Shown here: one piece after another, positions 25,966-33,784 of the stretch
Layout of the letters: every line of letters begins with the position of its first letter
Numbering within the stretch: the first letter of the stretch is position 1
Assembly: GCA_910584905.1 (NCBI GenBank)
Contig: CAJUCQ010000023.1
Location: forward strand, 1 to 64,000
DNA: 64,000 nucleotides
Source: an uncultured Muribaculaceae bacterium
Lineage (GTDB): Bacteria > Bacteroidota > Bacteroidia > Bacteroidales > Muribaculaceae
Reading direction: 5' to 3'
Position numbers and translations under genes: made by a program
Notes under the pieces: model-generated
Told to the model about the DNA's origin: nothing
Databases searched by the model: none
What the model saw: only the letters and a program-made list of their open reading frames with translations

Positions 25966-27426
25966 TTATGCCTTCAGGTCGGCAACCTTCTCAAGCGTGC
26001 GCGTGAGCTGGCCCCAGAAGCGTTCTACTGCCGGGATGTGCATGCGCTCGCCGGGAGAGTGGACGTCGCGGAGGGTCGGCCCGAAGGACACCATGTCGAG
26101 ATGGGGGTACTTCTCAAGGAAGAGACCGCACTCAAGTCCGGCATGGATTGCCTTTACGGCGGGCTTGACGCCGTAAAGTTCTTCGTAGGCGTCGGAGGCG
26201 ATGTGCATGATGGTCGAATTCATGTTCGGTGCCCATCCGGGGTAGCCGTCGCCGTGAGTCACCTTGGCGCCTGCGAGGCGGAACACGGCTTCAACCTGAC
26301 GGGCGATGTCCCATTTACGGGATTCGACGGACGAACGCTGGCTCGTGGTGACGAGGATTTCGTCGGGAGCGGGCATCTTTACGGATGCGAGGTTGGTCGA
26401 GGTCTCGACGAGGCCTTCGAGATCGCGGCTCATCGAGATTACGCCGTGGGGAGCGGAGTAAAGGGCTTCGACGAGGCGCATGCACGTGTCGGAGTCGATG
26501 CAGAATTCCGGACGGTCGATGCTTTCGATGTCGAGAGCGAGCGTGGGTTCGATGCCCTTGTATTCGTTTTCGATGTCGGCCACGTATTTATTGAAAGCGG
26601 CGATGACCTTCTCCTTGTTCGAGGTGTGCACGCCGAATACGACGTGGGCCGCACGGGGGATGGCGTTGCGGAGGTTTCCGCCGTCGATTTCGCAAAGGCA
26701 GATTTCATGTTCGAGGCTGAGGCCGAAGAGGAAGCGGGCCACGAGCTTGTTGGCGTTAGCGCGTCCGAGATGGATGTCGCCGCCGGAGTGGCCGCCAAGG
26801 CCTTTTTCGACGTTGAACTTGAAATAATGGAAATCGGTGGGAGCAAACGAGCGCTTGTACTTGAACGTGCACGTCGTGTCGACGCCTCCGGCGCAACCGA
26901 TGAAAATTTCGGCGTCATCCTCGGAGTCGAGATTGAGGAGGATGCTGCCATTGATCATGCCTTCGCCGATGTTGTTGGCGCCGGTGAGGCCGGTTTCCTC
27001 GTCGACGGTGAAGAGGGCTTCGACGGGTCCGTGAACGAGGTCTTTGTCGACCATCACCGCGAGAGCGGCGGCCATGCCTATGCCGTTGTCGGCGCCGAGG
27101 GTTGTGCCGTCGGCGCGGAGCCACTCGCCGTCAACGATAGTCGTGATGGGCGTGTTTTCAAAATCGAACGACTTGTTGTTGCTCTCGCATACCATATCCA
27201 TATGCGCCTGCAACACCGTGCAGGGAGCTTGCTCCTTGCCGGGAGTGGCGGGCTTGAACATGGCGACGTTGCCGATTTCGTCGGTCTTGACTTCTATGCC
27301 GTGCTCGGCGGCAAAGTCGAGAAGGTACTTGCGGATTTTCTCCTCCTTCTTGGAGGGACGGGGCACTTGGGTGATTTGGTCGAAAATCGAGAACACCAGC
27401 GCGGGCTTGAGGTCTTTGATCGTCAT
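25966..27426 (-). CDS. pepD: Aminoacyl-histidine dipeptidase PepD (M20C)
   Basis: A 486-residue cytosolic metallopeptidase. Zinc ligands sit in VLQAHMDMVCE, TTLGADNGIGMA and LFTVDEETGLTGA, the last with the catalytic Glu pair; GGHSGGDIHLGRANA is the dimerisation-lid motif and HAGLECGLF the C-terminal ligand region. PepD hydrolyses Xaa-His dipeptides such as carnosine. It appears monocistronic. A full-length open frame on the opposite strand is a codon-bias shadow. Confidence 0.96.
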   Translation of the reverse strand: MTIKDLKPALVFSIFDQITQVPRPSKKEEKIRKYLLDFAAEHGIEVKTDEIGNVAMFKPATPGKEQAPCTVLQAHMDMVCESNNKSFDFENTPITTIVDGEWLRADGTTLGADNGIGMAAALAVMVDKDLVHGPVEALFTVDEETGLTGANNIGEGMINGSILLNLDSEDDAEIFIGCAGGVDTTCTFKYKRSFAPTDFHYFKFNVEKGLGGHSGGDIHLGRANANKLVARFLFGLSLEHEICLCEIDGGNLRNAIPRAAHVVFGVHTSNKEKVIAAFNKYVADIENEYKGIEPTLALDIESIDRPEFCIDSDTCMRLVEALYSAPHGVISMSRDLEGLVETSTNLASVKMPAPDEILVTTSQRSSVESRKWDIARQVEAVFRLAGAKVTHGDGYPGWAPNMNSTIMHIASDAYEELYGVKPAVKAIHAGLECGLFLEKYPHLDMVSFGPTLRDVHSPGERMHIPAVERFWGQLTRTLEKVADLKA

Positions 27427-27577
27427 ATCGTTTAACGGGTCTTAAATTGTCCGAGATGTAACTCTTTCGTGGATTAATAAAGTTTTCGTAATTAGAAAAG
27501 ATGTTAAATTCAAAGCTTTTCGCCCTCTAAATTACAAAATAAATTTTAGATAAGGAAAAAAATCGCGTTTTCTTTCC

Positions 27578-27585
27578 TATATTTG
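27578..27585 (+). promoter_or_regulatory. Promoter -7 box for the small membrane protein and OmpH-like pair
   Basis: TATATTTG at 27578-27585 matches TAnnTTTG exactly and gives a predicted leader of about 20 bases before the ATG at 27612. I see no good -33 TTTG at the usual distance. Confidence 0.45.
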
Positions 27586-27611
27586 CATTGCAAAAACGCG
27601 AAAGCCCTACC

Positions 27612-27779
27612 ATGTGTACACTCTTGCTCTCCATTCTCCTTCTCCTCGCAGCCGTAGTGCTGATGGGCGTAAAAGTGCTTTTTGTCAAGGGCGGCCGATT
27701 TCCCGAGGCCCATGCCCATGAAATAATGAACCGAGCAAAAAATAATTCTCACACCATACCAACAAAAGGTAATGACTAA
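27612..27779 (+). CDS. Small single-helix membrane protein
   Basis: A 55-residue protein. Residues 2-20 form one hydrophobic helix (TLLLSILLLLAAVVLMGV), followed by KVLFVKGGRFPEAHAHE, a segment that recalls a widespread family of small Bacteroidetes membrane proteins with a KGGxFP motif. The end overlaps the next ATG by 8 bases, which suggests translational coupling with the Skp/OmpH-type gene. Function unknown. Confidence 0.7.
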   Translation: MCTLLLSILLLLAAVVLMGVKVLFVKGGRFPEAHAHEIMNRAKNNSHTIPTKGND

Positions 27780-28383
27780 AGCATCAATCACCGCCAAAGC
27801 CATCGTAGCCGGCCTCGCGCTCGGCGCCGTGGCCTGCAACCAGTCGGGCAACCAGCCCGCGGCCGTAGCCCCTGCAACCGCAAACGGCGAAAATGCCGCC
27901 ACGACAATCAACATCCGCTACATCGACTACGACTCTCTTCTGAGCCAGTATACACTCGCGCAGGAAATCGCCGCTTCCTCGCAGAAACTCATGGTGCAAT
28001 ATCAGCAGCAGGAGCGCCAGAAGCAGCAGGAAATCCAGAACCTCGGAGCTGAAATCGAGCGCAAACAGCAGAACAACATCTATCTGTCGCAGCAGTCGTT
28101 CGAATCCGACGTAAACAATTTCAACAAGAAGCAGAACGAAGCCGCCCGCTACCTCAGCGCCCAGCAGGCTAAAATCAACAACGAGATAAACATCCAGCAG
28201 CGCCGTCTCACCGACTCCATCAACAGCTTCATCGCCGACTACAACGCCACCCGCGGCTACGACGCCATTCTTTTCCGCGAAAGCGGCGTATTCTTCAACC
28301 CCGAACTGAATATCACGGAAGAAGTGGTCAACGGTCTCAACGCCCGCTACACCGCCCCCGCAAGCGCTCCGGCAAAGAAATAA
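27772..28383 (+). CDS. OmpH/Skp-family periplasmic chaperone, lipoprotein form
   Basis: A 203-residue protein. The signal ends LGALGAVAC-type (LALGAVAC), with Cys22 as the likely lipidated residue. The mature part begins INIRYIDYDSLLSQY, the short strand that opens Skp-like proteins, followed by a long Gln/Lys/Glu-rich coiled coil (residues about 65-150) and a closing strand-helix segment DAILFRESGVFFNPELNITEEVVNGLN. Skp chaperones carry outer-membrane proteins across the periplasm. It follows a small membrane-protein gene with an overlap and ends at a strong terminator. Confidence 0.87.
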   Translation: MTKASITAKAIVAGLALGAVACNQSGNQPAAVAPATANGENAATTINIRYIDYDSLLSQYTLAQEIAASSQKLMVQYQQQERQKQQEIQNLGAEIERKQQNNIYLSQQSFESDVNNFNKKQNEAARYLSAQQAKINNEINIQQRRLTDSINSFIADYNATRGYDAILFRESGVFFNPELNITEEVVNGLNARYTAPASAPAKK

Positions 28384-28408
28384 TCTATCCTATATCATAA
28401 TAAATTTT

Positions 28409-28466
28409 CGGAGCAATCCGAGCGGACCGGAAATATCCGGCAGGCTCCGGTTGCTCCGCTTTTTTA
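28409..28466 (+). terminator. Intrinsic terminator after the OmpH-like gene
   Basis: GGAGCAA (28410-28416) pairs with TTGCTCC (28451-28457), with an inner GAGC/GCTC and CCGGA/TCCGG stem, followed by GCTTTTTTA. Confidence 0.85.
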
Positions 28467-28485
28467 TACCCACGACACACGAAAG

Positions 28486-29253
28486 ATGAAAACCATACTT
28501 GTCATCGGAGCCGGCGCTATGGGTTCGGCGATAGTCCGCGGACTTGCTTCCGCCGGCTACCGCACCGGGGTGTTCAACCGAAGCCGCCGACGCCTCGACA
28601 GCCTCTCGTCCCTGACGGGAATCTCCATTTTCACTGACCTCGGCGAAGCCTTCACGACCATGAAGCCCGATCTCGCAGTCATTGCGCTCCCCGTCGGCGC
28701 CATCCCCGAAATCGCCGCCACGGCAAGCCGCCTTGCCCCCGAGGGCACGGCTATCGCATCGCTATCGCCAATGACCACGCTTGCGAATCTTCGCGAGCTC
28801 TTTCCGGGCCGCGAAGTCATGCGCATAATGCCCAATACAGGTATCACAAAGGGCGAATCCATGACATTCATCTGCTCTGACAACGAAATCATAGCCGCAG
28901 AGGCCGCCACGCTGTTCGGGAATATGGGCGACGCGGCCATAATACCTGAAAAAGAGATGGGCGCCGTCACGGCCCTCGCCTCCTGCGGCACGGCATTCGC
29001 CTTGCGCTACATCCGCGCATGTATGCAGGCCGGCGTGCAGATGGGGCTCGAACCCGCCGACGCCTGCCGCTATACCCTGCGGACTCTCCGCGGAGCCTGC
29101 GCCCTCCTCGACAGCGGCGACACCCACCCCGAAGCCGAAATCGACAAAGTGTGCACCCCCGGAGGGCTCACTGTCAAGGGGCTGAACACTCTCGACTGCG
29201 AAGGCTTCAGCGCCGCCGTAATAAAAGCCGTAACTGCATCTTTCAAACCATGA
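28486..29253 (+). CDS. proC: Pyrroline-5-carboxylate reductase
   Basis: A 255-residue protein. The N-terminal Rossmann loop VIGAGAMGSAIVRGLASAGY binds NAD(P)H. MRIMPNTGITKGESMTFIC and the C-terminal CTPGGLTVKGLNTLD (the PGGTT-like substrate loop) identify ProC, which makes proline from pyrroline-5-carboxylate. Length is slightly short of the usual 260-270 residues. The stop overlaps the ssb start by 4 bases. Confidence 0.92.
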   Translation: MKTILVIGAGAMGSAIVRGLASAGYRTGVFNRSRRRLDSLSSLTGISIFTDLGEAFTTMKPDLAVIALPVGAIPEIAATASRLAPEGTAIASLSPMTTLANLRELFPGREVMRIMPNTGITKGESMTFICSDNEIIAAEAATLFGNMGDAAIIPEKEMGAVTALASCGTAFALRYIRACMQAGVQMGLEPADACRYTLRTLRGACALLDSGDTHPEAEIDKVCTPGGLTVKGLNTLDCEGFSAAVIKAVTASFKP

Positions 29254-29564
29254 ACAAAGCTATTCTCCTTGGCAACGTAGGCCGCGACCCGAGGATGCGC
29301 ATGGCCTCCGGAACAACTATCGCCGAATTTCCGCTTGCCACAAGCGAAAAGACTCCGACAGGCGCGGAAACAACCGAGTGGCACAACATCGTGATGTGGG
29401 GACGCGCGGCGGAATTTGCAGAAAAGTATATCCGCAAAGGCTCGCGCCTGCTTGTAGAAGGCAAAATCCGCACTCGCCGATGGGAGGACGCCACTGCCAT
29501 TTCACGGACAACGACTGAAATCTACGTCGACTCGTTCGAGCTTCTGCCGGGTCGAAGTCAATAA
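29250..29564 (+). CDS. ssb: Short single-stranded DNA-binding protein
   Basis: A 104-residue OB-fold protein beginning MNKAILLGNVGRDPRMRMA, with FPLATSE, TEWHNIVMWGRAAEFAEKYI and GSRLLVEGKIRTRRWED, the canonical SSB core. It ends SFELLPGRSQ directly after the fold: the Gly/Gln linker and acidic DDDIPF-type tail that recruit partner proteins are missing. That suggests a paralogue with DNA binding but limited partner recruitment, with the main SSB elsewhere in the genome. It overlaps proC by 4 bases and precedes the mmcQ-like gene by 34 bases. Confidence 0.92.
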   Translation: MNKAILLGNVGRDPRMRMASGTTIAEFPLATSEKTPTGAETTEWHNIVMWGRAAEFAEKYIRKGSRLLVEGKIRTRRWEDATAISRTTTEIYVDSFELLPGRSQ

Positions 29565-29598
29565 CCGCGCAAATCCGCCGCTTGAGAGAGAGACCGAA

Positions 29599-29946
29599 AT
29601 GGATATCATCGAATTCAGAGACCACTGCCTGTCTTTAGGCAATGTAATCGAAAAAACGCCCTTCGGCAAATTTTCGCCTAAATACGACTCTATCCTTGTG
29701 TTCTACGTCGCCGGACACATGTTCTGCTTCGTCGACATCGACAACTTCACATTCGTGAACCTGAAATCGACGCCGGAGGAAATCGACAGCCTGCGTATGG
29801 AACACAGCTCAATCGGCAAGCCGCTGAACATGAGCGAGCGCCACTGGATTCAGGTCGATTTCGACGGCGACATCCCCGACAGCAAAATATACGGGCTCGT
29901 CGACCGCGCATTCGCCATCGTAAAGGCAAAATACCACAAAGCCTGA
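29599..29946 (+). CDS. MmcQ/YjbR-family protein
   Basis: A 115-residue protein. EKTPFGKFSPKYDSILVFYVAG, MFCFVDIDN and NLKSTPEEIDSLR, followed by MSERHWIQVDFDGDIPD and a C-terminal helix, give the CyaY-like YjbR fold. The family is described as DNA-binding in some members, but its cellular role is unclear. It lies between ssb and the DUF5131 gene, which starts 6 bases after its stop. Confidence 0.87.
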   Translation: MDIIEFRDHCLSLGNVIEKTPFGKFSPKYDSILVFYVAGHMFCFVDIDNFTFVNLKSTPEEIDSLRMEHSSIGKPLNMSERHWIQVDFDGDIPDSKIYGLVDRAFAIVKAKYHKA

Positions 29947-29952
29947 GACGCG

Positions 29953-30696
29953 ATGCCGATGTGGAACCCGTGGCACGGATGCCACAAGATAAGCGCCGGA
30001 TGCCGCCACTGCTACGTCTACCGCGAGGATGCAGCCTTCGGCACGACCGTTCCGACCGCCGAGGTGCGAAAGACATCCTCGTTCAATATGCCCCTGCGGC
30101 TTGACCGCAGAAAGCAGCTGAAATTTCCCTCCGGCACGGAATTCGCGCTATGCTTCACCTCCGATTTTCTCATCGAAGAGGCCGACGGCTGGCGCCACGA
30201 AATCTGGGATATAATCCGCCGACGTCCCGACTGCCGCTTTTTTTTCTTTACCAAGCGCATCGAGCGCCTTGCCCGGTGCCTGCCTGACGACTGGGGCGAA
30301 GGATACGACAACGTGGCCATAGGCTGCACGGTCGAAAATCAAGACCGTTGCGACGCGCGTCTGCCCGTGTTTCTCTCGCTCCCGATCCGCAGGCGCATCA
30401 TCGTGGCGGCTCCGCTTCTTGAGAAAATCAATCTGACAGCATACCTCGATTCAAGGCTTGTCGACGAAGTGTCCGTCGGAGGCGAGTCCGGGAAATATGC
30501 CCGTCCGCTCGATTACGACTGGGTGCTCGACCTGCACCGCCAATGCGTCGAAAAGGGCATCCCCTTCTGCTTCCATCAGACGGGGTCGTATATAATCAAG
30601 GATTCACGCATGTATCGCATCCCGAGAGAGCACCAGCACTCACAGGCCCGGAAGGCCGGACTCAACACCATCGACCACAAACTGTCAGGGGCGTGA
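29953..30696 (+). CDS. DUF5131 (phage Gp37/Gp68-like) protein with a Cys cluster
   Basis: A 247-residue protein. Cys10, Cys17 and Cys20 (in CHKISAGCRHCY) form a C-x6-C-x2-C cluster typical of DUF5131, a family with radical-SAM-like sequence and probable TIM-barrel fold. Later motifs FFFTKRIERL, VAIGCTVENQ and SVGGESGKYARPL with CFHQTG fit the family. Members occur in phages and bacteria; no reaction is established to my knowledge. The GC content and codon use match the neighbours, so recent transfer is not obvious. It ends the proC-ssb-mmcQ run. Confidence 0.87.
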   Translation: MPMWNPWHGCHKISAGCRHCYVYREDAAFGTTVPTAEVRKTSSFNMPLRLDRRKQLKFPSGTEFALCFTSDFLIEEADGWRHEIWDIIRRRPDCRFFFFTKRIERLARCLPDDWGEGYDNVAIGCTVENQDRCDARLPVFLSLPIRRRIIVAAPLLEKINLTAYLDSRLVDEVSVGGESGKYARPLDYDWVLDLHRQCVEKGIPFCFHQTGSYIIKDSRMYRIPREHQHSQARKAGLNTIDHKLSGA

Positions 30697-30705
30697 CAAA
30701 AGAAG

Positions 30706-30732
30706 CCGGGCCGCGGAAAATCCGCGGCCCGG
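30706..30732. terminator. Bidirectional terminator between DUF5131 and ahpF
   Basis: CCGGGCCGCGGA (30706-30717) pairs over 12 bp with TCCGCGGCCCGG (30721-30732) around a 3-base loop. It separates the convergent genes. Confidence 0.75.
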
Positions 30733-30756
30733 AGCTGTGTTATATGTGCGGGCGGT

Positions 30757-32310
30757 TCACCCGAGTTCGCCGCGCATGGCATCTTCGAATACCGACAAGG
30801 CCGCTTTGGCGCCCTCGCCCATTGCCACGATAATCTGTTTGTAGGGCACATTGGTGACGTCGCCTGCGGCATATACGCCCTTCACCGACGTGCGGCATGA
30901 GCCGTCGACGATAATCTCGCCTCCGCGCGTAAGCGGCAACAAATCCTTGAAGAGCGAACTGTTCGGGACGAGACCAATCTGGACAAATACTCCGGCAACA
31001 GGATAAATCTCCTCGGCGCCCGACACGCGGTCTTTGACGCGGATGCCGGAGACGTTCTTGCCGTCGCCCTCGATTGCGAGTACCTGCGACGAAACGTGGA
31101 TGTCGATATTCGCCATCGCCTTGGCCTTCTCCTGAAGCACGCCGTCGGCTTTCAGCGTGTCGAGGAACTCGAACACGTCGACGTGGGGGCACATCCCGGC
31201 GAGGTCTATCGCCGCCTCGATACCGGAGTTGCCGCCGCCGACGACGGCAACGCGTCGTCCGGCATAGAAGGGGCCGTCGCAATGCGTGCAGAAGGCCACT
31301 CCGTGGCCGATATGCTCTTCTTCGCCGGCGACGGAGAGCTTGCGCCATCCGGCTCCCGTGGCGATGACGAGTGCTCTCGCCCTAAAGGTTTCATTCCCGC
31401 AGACGAGCACCTTTTGCGGGCCTGAGATGTCGACTGAATCGGCCGTGCGGTTTTCAAAAATATCGACGGGATAACGCCCGATATGAGCCTTGAGGTCGGC
31501 GGCCAGCCGCGGACCCGTCGTTTCGGGCACGGATATAAGGTTCTCTATACCCATTGTCTCGCGCACCTGTCCGCCTATTGCCTTGGCTACGACAGCCGTC
31601 GAAAATCCCTTGCGGGCCAGATACACGGCCGCCGCCGCTCCGGCAGGTCCGCCGCCAAGGACCACGGCGTCGTATTCGCGCACGACAGGCGCCGCGTCGG
31701 CATCGGAGGCTTCGACCCCGCAGGCGGCCTCAAGTTTGGCGATAAGGTCGCCTAAGGTGGACCGCCCGACGCTCAACAGCTTGCCGTCGGCGTAGACTGC
31801 CGGCACGGACTGGATGTTATACTCCTTCACCAATTCGGACACCACGCCGCCATCCGTGACCGTATTCTCAACCAATGGGTTGAGCAGGGCCACGACATTG
31901 AGCGCCTGAGCCACGTCGGGGCAATTCGTACACGTAAGCGACACGAAGGTCTGAAGTTTCACGGGCCCTTTTATAGCCTTTATCCGTTGTGCGAGAATGT
32001 CGTCAGGGAGGTTTTTGCCTTGGCCGTCGGCGTTAAGGACGGCAAGGAGGAGTGTCGAGAACTCATGGCCGTTGGGGATTCCGCAGAAGCGCACCCCGGT
32101 GTCCGCGCCGTCGCGGATGATGCCGAAGGTCGGAGCATCGGCCGGAGTTGCGGAGTGCTCCACAGCGAGGCGCGACGAGGTCGACGCAAGCTCGTCAAGA
32201 AAGGTCCTCATCTCCGTGTCGCCGGCAGTGGCATACAGCCTGAAAGCGATATCGCTCTTAAGCCCGGCAAACAAGGTTTTGAGCTGATCTTTTACATTTT
32301 GGTCAAGCAT
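30757..32310 (-). CDS. ahpF: Alkyl hydroperoxide reductase subunit F
   Basis: A 517-residue flavoprotein. The N-terminal tandem thioredoxin-like domain carries the redox pair Cys127/Cys130 (CTNCPD). From about residue 209 (VVLGGGPAGAAAAVYLA) it is a thioredoxin-reductase-like FAD/NADH domain with the second redox pair CTHCDG near 338-341, and it ends YAAGDVTNVPYKQIIVAMGEG. AhpF passes electrons from NADH to AhpC, which reduces peroxides. It is downstream of ahpC, with a hairpin in the 83-base gap. Confidence 0.96.
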   Translation of the reverse strand: MLDQNVKDQLKTLFAGLKSDIAFRLYATAGDTEMRTFLDELASTSSRLAVEHSATPADAPTFGIIRDGADTGVRFCGIPNGHEFSTLLLAVLNADGQGKNLPDDILAQRIKAIKGPVKLQTFVSLTCTNCPDVAQALNVVALLNPLVENTVTDGGVVSELVKEYNIQSVPAVYADGKLLSVGRSTLGDLIAKLEAACGVEASDADAAPVVREYDAVVLGGGPAGAAAAVYLARKGFSTAVVAKAIGGQVRETMGIENLISVPETTGPRLAADLKAHIGRYPVDIFENRTADSVDISGPQKVLVCGNETFRARALVIATGAGWRKLSVAGEEEHIGHGVAFCTHCDGPFYAGRRVAVVGGGNSGIEAAIDLAGMCPHVDVFEFLDTLKADGVLQEKAKAMANIDIHVSSQVLAIEGDGKNVSGIRVKDRVSGAEEIYPVAGVFVQIGLVPNSSLFKDLLPLTRGGEIIVDGSCRTSVKGVYAAGDVTNVPYKQIIVAMGEGAKAALSVFEDAMRGELG

Positions 32311-32331
32311 AGTAAAGATTGATTTTAAAAA

Positions 32332-32358
32332 TCCCGGCCAAAGAAGCCTTAGCCGGGA
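32332..32358 (-). terminator. Hairpin between ahpC and ahpF
   Basis: TCCCGGC (32332-32338) pairs with GCCGGGA (32352-32358), followed on the minus strand by TTTTTAAAA. It probably ends part of the ahpC transcripts, giving more AhpC than AhpF. Confidence 0.75.
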
Positions 32359-32393
32359 CGTTTACTGGTTGATAAAAGTTTGTTGCAGGCCTC

Positions 32394-32960
32394 TTAAATC
32401 TTGCCTACGAGGTCGATGTTGGGCTTAAGCGTAGCCTGTCCCTGCTTCCACTTTGCGGGGCATACCTCGCCGTCGTGGGTGGCGACAAACTGAGCGGCCT
32501 CGACGCGGCGAAGAAGTTCCTCGGCGTTACGGCCGATGCTGTTGTCCTGAATCTCTACGAGCTTGATCAGACCTTCGGGATTGGACACGAATGTGCCGCG
32601 GTAGGCCATGCCTTCGTCTTCAATCATCACGCCGAAAGCGCGGCTGAGCACGCCCGTGGGGTCGGCAAGCATCGGGTACTGAATCTTCTTGATGCTCTCG
32701 GATGCATCGTGCCATGCCTTGTGGACGAAATGCGAATCGGTGCTCACGGAGTAGACCTCGACACCGAGGCGCTTGAATTCCTCGTATTTGTCGGCCATGT
32801 CCTCAAGTTCCGTCGGGCAAACGAATGTGAAGTCGGCGGGATAGAAGAAGAACACGGCCCATTTGCCGAGGACGTCCTTGTCGGTTACGGTTTTGAACTC
32901 GCCGTTATGGTAGGCCTGCACCTTGAATTCCGGGATATGGGTGTTGATTATTGATTCCAT
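32394..32960 (-). CDS. ahpC: Peroxiredoxin AhpC
   Basis: A 188-residue typical two-Cys peroxiredoxin. The peroxidatic Cys48 sits in ADFTFVCPTE and the resolving Cys167 in GEVCPAKW. Other family motifs include SVSTDSHFVHKAWHD and RGTFVSNPEG. AhpC reduces hydrogen peroxide and organic peroxides using AhpF. It is upstream of ahpF and fits with the Bat operon as part of oxidative defence, although no shared control is visible. Confidence 0.97.
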   Translation of the reverse strand: MESIINTHIPEFKVQAYHNGEFKTVTDKDVLGKWAVFFFYPADFTFVCPTELEDMADKYEEFKRLGVEVYSVSTDSHFVHKAWHDASESIKKIQYPMLADPTGVLSRAFGVMIEDEGMAYRGTFVSNPEGLIKLVEIQDNSIGRNAEELLRRVEAAQFVATHDGEVCPAKWKQGQATLKPNIDLVGKI

Positions 32961-33049
32961 AATTTTAATATGTGTTTTTTATTTGTTTCGTTTGTCAAAC
33001 AACATAGAGGGCGAAAGTGTTCAGCGCCAACTCTTATTAATACGTAAAA

Positions 33050-33079
33050 CGGCGGCCTGCCCGTGAGGACAGACCGCCG
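33050..33079 (-). terminator. Terminator after the decayed secreted-enzyme gene
   Basis: CGGCGG (33050-33055) pairs with CCGCCG (33074-33079), with an inner CTG/CAG pairing. On the minus strand it is followed by TTTTACG and lies just past the stop at 33097, so the old transcription unit still has its terminator. Confidence 0.65.
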
Positions 33080-33096
33080 GAAAAACGACATGGCGC

Positions 33097-33607
33097 CTAT
33101 GCTACCTTACGATATGCTTCGATGCCTCCGACGCAACCTGAGGAGGCATGGAAATCAAACCACGCATCGCCGTCGGCCGTCGCCTGCAGGCGGTATTCCG
33201 CGGCATAGGCGCCTTCCCGGTCGATTGTCACGCGGTCGATGATATAGACAGCCTCGAGGTCCACCAATCCGCGGCATAAGCGCCTTCCCGGTCGATTGTC
33301 ACGCGGTCGATGATGTAGACAGCCTCGAGGTCCACCAATCGTTCGTAGGCACAGGCCTGCCGGGCACATCAATCGCGCCCTCACCGCGGGCCGGGAGCTC
33401 GTCGGCATAGATTTTGCGGGTCAACATGGCCGTGGCATTGAAGCCGGGTCCATCGGGCGAGGTCTTTGCCTTGTAGGTCGGAGGCGCCGAGGCATACGAC
33501 CCCGCGCCTGCGGCTACGGGGACTTGCGCATATGCGCCTGCTGAGACGGACGCCGCCATGAGTGAGATTGCCACCACAGTCGCGCCCGAAAATTTTAACC
33601 TCTGCAT
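33097..33607 (-). pseudogene. Remnant of a secreted glycanase-like gene with discoidin-like end
   Basis: The N-terminal part (ATG at 33607) has a signal peptide ending in AYAQ, then LTRKIYADELPARGEGA and PGRPVPTNDWWTSRL. PVPTNDWW recalls the start of GH81-like or related Bacteroidetes glycosidases. After DWWTS the frame runs into a stop; in the +1 shifted frame the DNA encodes LVDLEAVYIIDRVTI, EYRLQATADGDAWFDF and GCVGGIEAYR, a fragment of an F5/8 type C (discoidin) domain that ends early. Hundreds of residues of catalytic domain are absent. A 71-bp tandem duplication lies at the junction. It is best read as internal deletion plus duplication, and a functional product is unlikely. The family label is from motif memory only. 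Confidence 0.7.
33197..33338. repeat. 71-bp tandem duplication, two units
   Basis: Bases 33197-33267 and 33268-33338 are the same 71-bp unit with two mismatches (33208-region G/A and a late A/G). Because 71 is not a multiple of three, the copy breaks the reading frame of the pseudogene. Confidence 0.95.
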
Positions 33608-33720
33608 GTGTTTTACGGGTAAAAGGATATTTTTAAATGGTTCTGCAAAAATATAAATTTCGCTCCAAGTATGCAAATCTCCTCGCGCGAATTCGCCCGC
33701 GCCCCGTAGACGGATATAAC

Positions 33721-33755
33721 ACGGCGCCCGCAGACTTATTCGCCGCGGGCGCCGT
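33721..33755 (-). terminator. Hairpin after prfC
   Basis: ACGGCGCCCGC (33721-33731) pairs over 11 bp with GCGGGCGCCGT (33745-33755), about 30 bases past the prfC stop. The downstream bases are AT-rich but not a pure T-run. Confidence 0.7.
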
Positions 33756-33784
33756 GACTTGGTTAAGTAATTTTTTGGTAAGGT

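Noticed and set aside
25957..27435. A 492-codon plus-strand frame opposite pepD
   Set aside because: It mirrors pepD almost base for base and has no start context or recognisable domain, while pepD has all M20C motifs. It is an antisense shadow from codon bias.
29953..30696. Prophage remnant suspected from the Gp37/Gp68-like gene
   Set aside because: No other phage gene, integrase or attachment repeat is present, and base composition matches the neighbours. DUF5131 genes also occur outside phages.
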